Shown here: positions 26,701 through 33,813 of the stretch, piece after piece
How positions within the stretch are numbered: the stretch's first letter is position 1
Layout of the letters: each line of letters begins with the position of its first letter
Origin: Nocardia vulneris
GTDB lineage: Bacteria > Actinomycetota > Actinomycetes > Mycobacteriales > Mycobacteriaceae
DNA: 64,000 nucleotides
Assembly (NCBI RefSeq): GCF_001613425.1
Contig: NZ_BDCI01000048.1
Span: 100,741 to 164,740, forward strand
Direction of reading: 5' to 3'
Notes under the pieces: generated by a model
Told to the model about the DNA's origin: nothing
Databases searched by the model: none
Seen by the model: the letters and a program-made list of their open reading frames with translations, nothing else
Position numbers and translations under genes: made by a program

Positions 26701-27362
26701 GCGATCTCGCTCGCGGTGAAGACGCGGTGGTTGTCGAGGCCGAGCTGATGGATCGAGTTCGTGAGCCCGTCCCGCACCGCGGTCAGCACGGCTTCGGAGA
26801 CGGGGGTGTCCTTGGGCGCGTACCGGCGTTCGCCCCGGCCGCCCGCGGCATCGCTCAGCCCGGTGATGAAGCGATCGAACTTCTTCTCTGTCTGCTTCCT
26901 GGCCGCACGGGCCGAGCTCAGCCCGAGGGCCAGCAACCGCCGACGGTCGGCGGCGAGCGCGGTCGCGTACGCCCTGGCGCCGGCTTCGTCGGCGATGATG
27001 CCCGCGGCCTGTGGCGCTGCGCCCGGTACCGCCAGTTCCGCGTCGACGAGTGCCGCGTCCGGAATCCGGAGCATGACCGACTCGGCGGGCGCGGGTCCGC
27101 GCCGGGGACACCGGGCCAGCACCGTGTCGTTCTCGCAGTCCCGGCCCGCGGTGGCCAGGGTGACCAGTTCCCAGTCGGGTGCGGCATCCGGTGGCTCATA
27201 GTCGATGCGGAAGCGGCCATCCTGATCGGTGAGAGTCGACCCGAGGCGTCTGTGTGCGAGCCCGTACTCGTTCTCGACCCCTTCGGCGAGCGCGGTCACG
27301 GTGACGTCGGCGACGCCGCGGCCGGATTCCATGCTGACGATTCGACCGGCGACGGTGTTCAT
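23769..27362 (-). CDS. Unrecognised 1197-residue protein with TTR-like N-terminus and coiled coils
   Basis: Residues 1-100 resemble a carboxypeptidase-regulatory/transthyretin-like beta domain (VAGRIVSMESGRGVADVTVT then TLTDQDGRFRIDY). A helical region and a Pro/Asp-rich linker (about residues 290-320) follow. A central part near 600-720 has alternating polar and nonpolar residues (TARVEAEIIARAETKSNFQV), and a long coiled coil lies at about 800-950. The C-terminal ~240 residues form a separate domain that ends in another charged helix. No signal peptide or transmembrane segment is apparent. ATG 27362 follows CAGGAGGAAAT. The size, modular build and companion gene suggest a structural or scaffold protein, but I cannot assign a function. 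Confidence 0.78.
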   Translation of the reverse strand: MNTVAGRIVSMESGRGVADVTVTALAEGVENEYGLAHRRLGSTLTDQDGRFRIDYEPPDAAPDWELVTLATAGRDCENDTVLARCPRRGPAPAESVMLRIPDAALVDAELAVPGAAPQAAGIIADEAGARAYATALAADRRRLLALGLSSARAARKQTEKKFDRFITGLSDAAGGRGERRYAPKDTPVSEAVLTAVRDGLTNSIHQLGLDNHRVFTASEIASLRAQFPDLKNVDAAAVDQISPAGKKVLPIGLQWFDPLWACRRQTPINDCVALLDPNHPQPQDNPADGPAADQPADEPSTGDPAPQPAADTSIDGLITRLTASLSAPESPVLVGVRPGLGDVQAGVDGFALRSGPADVPATHDFHHLRIAFESVWQELFDRETLATGRQLYDKFVELGLDPNDYLVEHNGHSGYSVVPPWLKGNLLQAMLESLYSGGYGGSTATGGPPPEVTQWFYLTDREWSVLNPQHRSTLTSLGTQLNTLSQKSSELQDLTKSLPLFKELFTQIMRAEVESLDRQMRILQNRGARVVKYAKELAQAPREFEKLHELLTALEKSLKEPYRFNVYAAGPTGRSINFGVLETYRQQWTPLTYQVGELVRTVPLAPKETRKYSRKTVRKQNRAQKESTSRLESLRSESSVTARVEAEIIARAETKSNFQVGAAAGISLGVTFKGTTSFGQNAAQLSQETKKEFRESVFKAAAEYKTENRVEVEVGQTYEFAEEESGELSNPNDELPVTFLFYELQRKYRIDEKLRKVTPVILVAQEFPAPDEIDDDWIVAHDWILRRVILDDSFVPAMNYLATKVVGDEHALQQLYENLQQQRRIADELSEELVLVRAQLDSRYEALQRSLRARADTIQQESDEGLLESGHEFLFGGDDPDAEAMKAREDATRDAYQRVLTREHDLQERLTRETTAVAELSDKYTAQLSDHLNRRTQISRLRTHIKANIMHYMQAVYSHEPPDQRYFRLRDVRVPRLVGKKTYTITTDPDAVPLPPTWRKPHKLTARVHIDTEDLGFDALGDVADLDNPLGFKGNYMIFPLTRENALTDYMLTPYYNPFTGLHDPDQLATWTLHEFAEYVCCVRANTDDRTFALLLPGLIETYRRLKERANDDNELVVPTGSLYIEALPGVHPLLEDFKLAHRAVDVKKAQAEVRLSELENLRMAARLLADEHDDPRVDKKIVIEGAPAVAIDPDTI

Positions 27363-27757
27363 GATTTCCTCCTGCGCGACTGCCGTCGCGAACCCCCGGT
27401 TTCGGTGCTGTTCATGTGTCCGAGGGATGGAACTCATTGTCGAGCCGATGGCCAGGCCGGACGCGAGTACTCGACTACTCGCAAACATTCGGCACCGATG
27501 CGGCCGACCGGCGGTACCTACCCGACCGAACTCTGAGAGCAGCATGTGACCACGGTCACAATTTGGTGACGGCGGGAAAGATTCCGTTGGAAACCTTTTC
27601 ATATGCTTTGCGAAGTCTTTACTATTGTCCAGACCTTCGCGTCACTCGGGTTTGCCGCTCTCGGGCGGTTGAGCTTCGCCCGCTGCTCGCTTTCGATGCC
27701 AGTACATGTTCCACCGATGAACCGGGACGGCGTGCGTTCGCCCGGCGAAGGAGAAAT
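27363..27757. promoter_or_regulatory. Divergent regulatory region with CRP/GlxR-type site
   Basis: This 395-bp gap separates the 1197-residue gene from the first SulP fusion. TGTGACCACGGTCACA (27545-27560) is a perfect palindrome that fits the CRP/GlxR consensus TGTGA-N6-TCACA. A 20-bp element at 27605-27624 recurs before the second SulP gene. The rest of the gap shows no convincing gene. Confidence 0.65.
27605..27624 (+). promoter_or_regulatory. Conserved 20-bp element, copy 1
   Basis: GCTTTGCGAAGTCTTTACTA lies 153 bp before the start of the first SulP-carbonic anhydrase gene. It differs at one base from the copy at 30086. Outside this block the two upstream regions are not alike until the ribosome site, so the block is probably selected, as a promoter core or a regulator site. 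Confidence 0.6.
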
Positions 27758-29989
27758 ATGTCCACCGACACCGATCCTGCACCACGGACGTTGCCGCGCA
27801 CTGCCGCTTTACCTGAACGCCTGGCCACTCTCGGCCGCCACGATCTGCCCGCTTCGATCGTGGTTTTCCTTGTCGCACTGCCCCTTTCCCTCGGCGTCGC
27901 GGTCGCCTCCGGTGCGCCGGTCGCCGCCGGGCTGATCGCCGCCGTGGTCGGCGGGGTGGTCGCCGGTCTGCTCGGCGGCTCGGCGGTGCAGGTGAGCGGG
28001 CCGACGGCCAGCCTCACCGTGATCGTCGCCGAGAGCGTGCACCAATTCGGCTGGGCTGCCACGTGTTTCATTACCGTCGGCGCCGGCCTCTTGCAGATCC
28101 TGTTCGGGCTCAGTCGGATAGCGCGGGCCGCGCTGGCGATCGCGCCGGTGGTGGTGCACGCGCTGCTGGCCGGTATCGGCGTGATCATCGCGCTGCAACA
28201 GGTGCACGTGCTGCTGGGCGGCGCCTCGCTCAGCTCCTCGTTCGACAGCCTCGTGCAACTGCCGCACCAGTTGATGTCGGTGCACAGCGGCGACCTGGTG
28301 ATCGGCCTGGTGGTGATCGTCATCCTGGTCGGCTGGAAGTTCCTGCCGCGTCAGGTCCGCGCGGTGCCGGGGCCGCTGGTCGCGGTGGTGGTCGCGACCG
28401 TGCTCTCGCTGGTCTTGCCCACCCAGGTGGAGCGACTGGTGCTCAACGGCTCGCTGCTGGACGCGATCGGGCTGCCCGCGGTGCCGTCGGGCACTTGGAC
28501 GGCGATCGCGCTGACCATGGTGACGATCGCGCTCATCGCCAGCGTGGAGACCCTGCTCTCGGCCGTCGCCGTGGACAAACTGCGCCCCGGCAGCGCGACC
28601 AACCTCGACCGGGAACTGATCGGGCAGGGCACGGCGAACGCGGTGTCCGGCCTGCTCGGCGGCCTGCCGATCGCCGCGGTGATCGTCCGCAGCATCACCA
28701 ACGCGAACGCGGGCGCGCAGACCAGGGCGGCGACCGTGCTGCACGGGATCTGGATCCTGCTGTTCGCGGTCGCGTTCGCCGGTCTGGTGCAGCAGATCCC
28801 GAAGGCGGCGCTGGCCGGGCTGCTGATCCTGATCGGCGTGCAACTGGTCAAGCTGGCGCACATCCGGCTGGCCCGGCGCACCGGTGATCTCTACGTCTAC
28901 GTCGCGACGGTGCTCAGCGTGGTGTTCCTGAACCTGTTGGTGGGCATGGTGATCGGGCTGGTGCTCTCGTTCGCGCTGCTGCTGTGGCGGGTGGTTCGGG
29001 TGACGATCGCCGCCGCACCGGTGGCCGGTTCCCGCCGCTGGGTGGTCACCATCGACGGCACCTGTACCTTCCTCGCGCTGCCGAAACTCAGCGCGGAGCT
29101 GGCGAAGGTGCCTGCGGGCGCGGACGTGACCGTCGAGATGACCGTGGACTTCCTCGACCATGCCTCCTACGAGCGGATCACCGAGTGGGCCGCGCGCCGC
29201 GAATCCGAGGGCGGCGCAGTCGAATTCGTCGAGATCGGCAGCGCGCGAATGGCGACGGCGACCGCCGGGCCGCCCGAGCGCGGGCACTCCAGGAAGGTGC
29301 TCGATCAGGCGATCGGGCCGTGGCGGCGCAGCGGCAACCGGGAGGATCCGATCACGGCCGGTATCGCCGCCTACCATCGTGGGCACGCGCACCTGCTGCG
29401 GCCGCACCTGGCGGGCCTGCAGCATCGGCCCGACGCTGACTCGTTCTTCCTGACCTGCGCCGATGCGCGCGTGGTGCCGAATGTCATCACGAACAGCGGC
29501 CCCGGCGACCTGTTCACCGTCCGCAACGTGGGCAATCTGGTGCCGACCGCGGGCAGTGACGTCTCGGTGGAGGCCGCACTCATCTACGCGTTGGAGAAGC
29601 TCGACGTGCGCGCGGTCGTGGTGTGCGGGCATTCCGGCTGCGGCGCGATGGAGGCGCTGTACCGCGACGTGCGGACCGGCCCCGGCCTGGGGGACTGGCT
29701 GGCGCACGCGCGGCCCAGCCTCGACCGGTTCCGGCTCGGGCATCCGGTGGCCGAGGCGGCGGCGTTCGCCGGCTTCGGGGAGGTGGACCAGCTCGGCATG
29801 GTGAACGTCGCGGTGCAGCTGGAGACGTTGCACGCCCATCCCGCCGTCCGGCAGGGGATCGAGGAGCGCGGCGTCGCGGTCTCGGGTCTGTTCTTCGACC
29901 TGGCCACCGCCCGGGTGATCGAGGTGACCGTGGACGGCATCGCGGAGTTCGACGATGAGGGGCGCCGTGTCGCCGCGCAGCCCGTGTAA
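27758..29989 (+). CDS. SulP-type anion transporter fused to beta-carbonic anhydrase (copy 1)
   Basis: A 743-residue fusion. Residues ~30-420 are a SulP permease with about ten to twelve helices and the early motif ASIVVFLVALPLSLGVAVAS. Residues ~425-510 are a STAS-like domain (VVTIDGTCTFLALPKL). The C-terminal ~220 residues are a beta-carbonic anhydrase with the zinc ligands Cys-Asp in CADARVVPN and His-Cys in CGHSGCGAM. Such fusions are thought to couple bicarbonate transport to CO2 hydration at the inner membrane face. ATG 27758 follows AAGGAGAA; upstream in-frame starts run into the regulatory region. A closely similar gene follows in tandem. Confidence 0.95.
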   Translation: MSTDTDPAPRTLPRTAALPERLATLGRHDLPASIVVFLVALPLSLGVAVASGAPVAAGLIAAVVGGVVAGLLGGSAVQVSGPTASLTVIVAESVHQFGWAATCFITVGAGLLQILFGLSRIARAALAIAPVVVHALLAGIGVIIALQQVHVLLGGASLSSSFDSLVQLPHQLMSVHSGDLVIGLVVIVILVGWKFLPRQVRAVPGPLVAVVVATVLSLVLPTQVERLVLNGSLLDAIGLPAVPSGTWTAIALTMVTIALIASVETLLSAVAVDKLRPGSATNLDRELIGQGTANAVSGLLGGLPIAAVIVRSITNANAGAQTRAATVLHGIWILLFAVAFAGLVQQIPKAALAGLLILIGVQLVKLAHIRLARRTGDLYVYVATVLSVVFLNLLVGMVIGLVLSFALLLWRVVRVTIAAAPVAGSRRWVVTIDGTCTFLALPKLSAELAKVPAGADVTVEMTVDFLDHASYERITEWAARRESEGGAVEFVEIGSARMATATAGPPERGHSRKVLDQAIGPWRRSGNREDPITAGIAAYHRGHAHLLRPHLAGLQHRPDADSFFLTCADARVVPNVITNSGPGDLFTVRNVGNLVPTAGSDVSVEAALIYALEKLDVRAVVVCGHSGCGAMEALYRDVRTGPGLGDWLAHARPSLDRFRLGHPVAEAAAFAGFGEVDQLGMVNVAVQLETLHAHPAVRQGIEERGVAVSGLFFDLATARVIEVTVDGIAEFDDEGRRVAAQPV

Positions 29990-30085
29990 TCCCCGAGACG
30001 GGCCTCGATACCGCCTTCGCAAGCTTGTGAGGCAGGCCATAGCCCTGGGAGCTGCGAATTTACGCATAGTTTGCGTGGTTCTCAG

Positions 30086-30105
30086 GCTTTGCTAAGTCTT
30101 TACTA
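30086..30105 (+). promoter_or_regulatory. Conserved 20-bp element, copy 2
   Basis: GCTTTGCTAAGTCTTTACTA lies 170 bp before the second SulP fusion gene and matches 19 of 20 bases of the copy at 27605. Together with the shared CGGCGAAGGAGAA around both ribosome sites, it points to common control retained since duplication. Confidence 0.6.
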
Positions 30106-30255
30106 ATAATCTTGATTCGGTTTACATCCCGACCCGTTGCCGTGTCGGGAGAGCTACTTCACCGCGAGAATGCCGGTTCGCGGTCGCTTGCCCTGCTGGA
30201 CATTTGATCGTCAACCGACCTCGGTCTCCGGACCGGGTTCGGCGAAGGAGAAGTC

Positions 30256-32508
30256 ATGGCTATCGATAACGATTTAGCCCCACCGATGTCACCGCCAGTC
30301 CCCGCGGGCTCGGGTCGAAGTTCCGGACAGATGTCCGAACGTGTCCAATCGATTCTGCGCCATGACGTGCCCGCCTCGATTGTGGTCTTCCTGGTCGCGC
30401 TGCCGCTGTCCCTCGGCATCGCCCTCGCCTCCGGTGCGCCGGTCATGGCGGGTCTCATCGCCGCCGTCATCGGCGGCATCGTCGCCGGCCTGCTCGGCGG
30501 CTCCGTGCTCCAGGTGAGCGGCCCCGCGGCCGGTCTCACCGTCGTGGTTGCCGAGTCCATCAGCCAATTCGGCTGGAAGGTAACCGGTTTCATCGTCGTC
30601 GCGGCCGGTGTGCTGCAAATCCTGTTCGGCCTCAGCCGGATCGCGCGCGCCGCGCTGGCCGTCGCGCCGGTGGTGGTGCACGCGATGCTCGCGGGTATCG
30701 GTGTCACCATTGCGCTGCAACAGATTCACGTGCTGCTCGGCGGTTCGTCGCACAGCTCCGCGTGGAAGAACATCACCCAGCTGCCCGGGCAGCTGATGTC
30801 GCTGCACGGTGGCGACGCGTTCATCGGCGCGGTGGTCATCGCGATCATGCTGGGCTGGAAGTACATGCCCGCCAAGGTGCGTGCCGTGCCCGGACCGCTG
30901 GTCGCGGTGGTCGCGGCCACCCTGCTCGCCATGGTGCTGCCGACCGGCGCCGAGCGAATCGTGTTGAACGGCTCGCTGTTCGACGCGATCGGTCTGCCGG
31001 CACTGCCGCGCGGCGACTGGTCGGCCGTGGTGCTGATGATCATCACCATCGCTCTGATCGCCAGCGTGGAGAGCCTGCTCTCGGCTGTCGCGGTGGACAA
31101 GATGCACTCCGGTCGGCGCACCAATTTCGACCGTGAGCTGATCGGCCAGGGTTCGTCCAACGTGCTCTCGGGCCTGCTCGGCGGCCTGCCGGTGACCGGC
31201 GTGATCGTGCGCAGCGCCACCAACGTGCAGGCGGGTGCGCGCAGTCGTGCCTCCGCGGTGCTGCACGGCGTCTGGATCCTGGTGTTCTCGGTGGCCCTGG
31301 CCGCCGTGGTGCAGCAGATCCCGAAGGCGGCGCTGGCCGGTCTGTTGATCGTCATCGGTACGCAGCTGGTCAAGCTGGCGCATATCCGGCTCGCCCGGCG
31401 TACCGGTGATCTGTTCGTCTACTCCGCCACCATCGCCGGCGTGGTGTTCCTCAACCTGCTCGAGGGCGTGCTGATCGGCCTCGCGCTGGCCTTCGGGCTG
31501 CTGCTGTGGCGTGTGGTGCGGGTGGCCATAAACGCCAGGCAGATCCCGGGTTCGCAGCGCTGGATGATCACCATCGACGGCTCCTGCACGTTCCTCGCGC
31601 TGCCGAAGCTGTCCGCGGAATTCATGAAGGTGCCCGCGGACGCCGACGTCACCGTCGAGATGACCGTCGACTTCCTCGATCACGCCGCGTTCGAGGCCAT
31701 CGAGGACTGGGTGCGGCAGCAGGAAAGCAACGGCGGCAGTGTCGATTTCGTGGAGATCGGCAGTGCCAGGATGGAGCACGTCACCTCGGGTCCGCCGTCG
31801 CGCAGTTTCGGCCGCGCGGTGCTGAGCGACATCCTCGGTCCGTGGCGGCGCGACGAGCACGACGACCCGATCGCGGCCGGCGTCGCGGCCTACCACCGCA
31901 GCCATGCGCACGTGGTGCGGCCGCATCTGGACGAGCTGGTGCACAGCCAGGACCCGGATTCGTTCTTCCTCACCTGTGCCGACTCGCGCATCGTGCCGAA
32001 CATGATCACCAACAGCGGGCCCGGTGACCTGTTCACCGTCCGCAACGTGGGCAATCTCGTTCCGGCCGTGGGTGATCCGTCGGTGGACGCGGCGCTGGTC
32101 TTCGCGCTGGAGGAACTGAACGTGCGCTCGATCGTGGTCTGCGGCCACTCGTCGTGCGGCGCCATGAAGGCACTGCACTCAGGCGCGCAGGCGGGTCCGG
32201 AGATCGACAAGTGGCTCGCCCACGCCCGGCCCAGCCTGGACCGGATGCACCGGGGCCATCCGGTGGCGGTGGCCGCGGCGCGGGCCGGCTTCGGCGAGGT
32301 CGATCAGCTGAGCATGGTGAACGTCGCGGTGCAGTTGGAGAACCTGCAGCGGCACCCGGCCGTGCGCAGGGCGGTCGACGAGCGCGGGGTCACCGTGTCC
32401 GGCCTGTTCTTCGATATCGCCAGCGGGCGGGTCATCGAGGTGACCGAGCACGGCCTGGCGCATATCGATGACGAAGCGGGCCAGCGGGTCATGCCCGAAC
32501 TGGTCTGA
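30256..32508 (+). CDS. SulP-type anion transporter fused to beta-carbonic anhydrase (copy 2)
   Basis: A 750-residue paralogue of the preceding fusion, collinear over its whole length: SulP permease, STAS-like segment (MITIDGSCTFLALPKL) and beta-carbonic anhydrase with zinc ligands in CADSRIVPN and CGHSSCGAM. The extreme N-terminus (PPMSPPVPAGSGRSS region) is the most divergent part. The gene has its own 266-bp upstream region with the repeated 20-bp element, so it is probably transcribed separately. Keeping two full copies suggests different affinities or expression conditions. Confidence 0.95.
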   Translation: MAIDNDLAPPMSPPVPAGSGRSSGQMSERVQSILRHDVPASIVVFLVALPLSLGIALASGAPVMAGLIAAVIGGIVAGLLGGSVLQVSGPAAGLTVVVAESISQFGWKVTGFIVVAAGVLQILFGLSRIARAALAVAPVVVHAMLAGIGVTIALQQIHVLLGGSSHSSAWKNITQLPGQLMSLHGGDAFIGAVVIAIMLGWKYMPAKVRAVPGPLVAVVAATLLAMVLPTGAERIVLNGSLFDAIGLPALPRGDWSAVVLMIITIALIASVESLLSAVAVDKMHSGRRTNFDRELIGQGSSNVLSGLLGGLPVTGVIVRSATNVQAGARSRASAVLHGVWILVFSVALAAVVQQIPKAALAGLLIVIGTQLVKLAHIRLARRTGDLFVYSATIAGVVFLNLLEGVLIGLALAFGLLLWRVVRVAINARQIPGSQRWMITIDGSCTFLALPKLSAEFMKVPADADVTVEMTVDFLDHAAFEAIEDWVRQQESNGGSVDFVEIGSARMEHVTSGPPSRSFGRAVLSDILGPWRRDEHDDPIAAGVAAYHRSHAHVVRPHLDELVHSQDPDSFFLTCADSRIVPNMITNSGPGDLFTVRNVGNLVPAVGDPSVDAALVFALEELNVRSIVVCGHSSCGAMKALHSGAQAGPEIDKWLAHARPSLDRMHRGHPVAVAAARAGFGEVDQLSMVNVAVQLENLQRHPAVRRAVDERGVTVSGLFFDIASGRVIEVTEHGLAHIDDEAGQRVMPELV

Positions 32509-32520
32509 TCGCACGCGCAT

Positions 32521-32551
32521 CGAACCCGCCCGCTACCGCCGGGCGGGTTCG
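32521..32551 (+). terminator. Terminator hairpin after second SulP fusion
   Basis: CGAACCCGCCCG (32521-32532) and CGGGCGGGTTCG (32540-32551) pair perfectly over 12 bp with a 7-nt loop, 13 bp after the stop. Confidence 0.75.
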
Positions 32552-32601
32552 ACGCGTTCGGGCCGCCCTGGCGCGGCCCGCCGACTCGTAAGCTGAGAAA
32601 G

Positions 32602-33021
32602 ATGACCGCGGAGTTGGAAACCCGACCAACAGGCTGGCGCGCCTTCCGTGCCCGCGTCGCCGAGCGCCCTACGCTGAACCTGGTCTACCGGATCGGGGTC
32701 GCGCTGGCCGGTGTCGCGGTGCTCGCGCTCGGAATCCTGGCGATTCCGTACCCCGGACCCGGCTGGGCGATCGTCTTCGCCGGACTTGGCATCCTCGCCA
32801 CCGAATTCGCCTGGGCGCGCCGGGCACTCGGCTGGCTGCGCGACAAGTACCGGCAGGGTATGGCGTGGTATTCCGAACGGGGACTCGCCATGCGGGTGTT
32901 CGCGGCGGCCGCCACCTTCGCGCTGGTCGTCGTGACGCTCTGGATATTGGGCACGTTCGGGATGGTCGGCAGCTGGATCGGAGTCGAGTGGCAATGGTTA
33001 CGCAGTCCCCTGAAGTGGTGA
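32602..33021 (+). CDS. PGPGW-motif membrane protein (TIGR02611-like)
   Basis: A 139-residue protein with the family-defining PYPGPGWAIVFAGLGILA segment between two transmembrane helices (about residues 30-70) and a third helix near the C-terminus (VFAAAATFALVVVTLWILG). These proteins are widespread in actinobacteria and have no established function. The next gene begins inside its 3' end, so the two are cotranscribed. Confidence 0.9.
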   Translation: MTAELETRPTGWRAFRARVAERPTLNLVYRIGVALAGVAVLALGILAIPYPGPGWAIVFAGLGILATEFAWARRALGWLRDKYRQGMAWYSERGLAMRVFAAAATFALVVVTLWILGTFGMVGSWIGVEWQWLRSPLKW

Positions 33022-33632
33022 ACACCGTCCCCGGGCGCACGTTGACCGAGCCGCAGTGGCTGGCGGCGCGGATCGCGGAGATGGGGCATTCCTGGGGGAC
33101 CACCTCGCCGCGGATCGCGGGCACGCTGTGGTGGTGCATGGTCGCCTCCGCGCTCGTCGAGCAGGTCGCCCGCGCCTACGCGCAGGGGCGGCCCGCGGTG
33201 GAACCGGTGCTGGACCGGTTCGACTGCGAGGTCCGGCCCGACGGCGGGGTGGAGCGCATTCATGTGCTCGCCGAGCCGGACGCCGCGACCGAGCCCGGTG
33301 CGGCGCTGCGGGAAACCCTTGCGGCCGTGATCGGTCCGGTCGCCGAGGTATCGGGCGCCGGCGTGCCTGCCCTGTGGGCGATCGTCGCCGACGCGGTCGG
33401 GAACCGGGCACTGGACGCGGGCGACGGCGCGGCGGGCGGCCGGTTGGCCGACGCGATCGGCGGCAAGCTGCCGGCACCCCGGTTCGTCGAAGTCGGCGGG
33501 CGCACATTCGTCAAACGGATCTCCTGCTGCCTCGTCTACGAGGTCCCCAGTTGTGAGATGTGCACCAGCTGCCCCAAACGGCCCGCCGCCGAGCGCACCG
33601 CCATGCTGGAGCGCCTGGCCGGGGAGAATTGA
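32994..33632 (+). CDS. FhuF-like [2Fe-2S] protein, putative ferric-siderophore reductase
   Basis: A 212-residue protein whose C-terminus carries the FhuF-type iron-sulfur motif: adjacent cysteines in RISCCLVYEVP, then CEMCTSCP ten residues later. An N-terminal helical domain (PQWLAARIAEMGHSWGTTSP) precedes it. Family members release iron from siderophores in the cytoplasm by reduction. ATG 32994 is preferred; a GTG at 33018 that overlaps the upstream stop is an alternative. No siderophore genes are nearby, so the substrate is unknown. Confidence 0.85.
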   Translation: MVTQSPEVVNTVPGRTLTEPQWLAARIAEMGHSWGTTSPRIAGTLWWCMVASALVEQVARAYAQGRPAVEPVLDRFDCEVRPDGGVERIHVLAEPDAATEPGAALRETLAAVIGPVAEVSGAGVPALWAIVADAVGNRALDAGDGAAGGRLADAIGGKLPAPRFVEVGGRTFVKRISCCLVYEVPSCEMCTSCPKRPAAERTAMLERLAGEN

Positions 33633-33725
33633 CGTGCCCGCCTGATCAATTGCACGACTGTCGGTCCGCAATGCAAAGATTGGACGCGCCCAGTAACCGG
33701 CGCAAGACGTGGGAAGCCGGGCTAG

Positions 33726-33813
33726 CTAGCATGGTCGCGCCGGGACAACTGCTGTCCCGGCCATGATCCGCGGGAACTTCCCGCACCCGAGAAAAGCCAA
33801 GGAGAGCACTGCC
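33726..33813 (+). promoter_or_regulatory. thrS leader with two hairpins
   Basis: A possible -10 (TAGCAT, 33726-33731) is followed by two inverted repeats: GCCGGGACA/TGTCCCGGC (33739-33761) and GCGGGAA/TTCCCGC (33770-33784), then the AAGGAGAG ribosome site. The conserved T-box sequence is not present, so tRNA-sensing control is not supported. An operator or mRNA attenuator remains possible. Confidence 0.4.

Noticed and set aside
33726..33813. T-box riboswitch before thrS
   Set aside because: The conserved T-box sequence and antiterminator are not visible; only two simple hairpins are.
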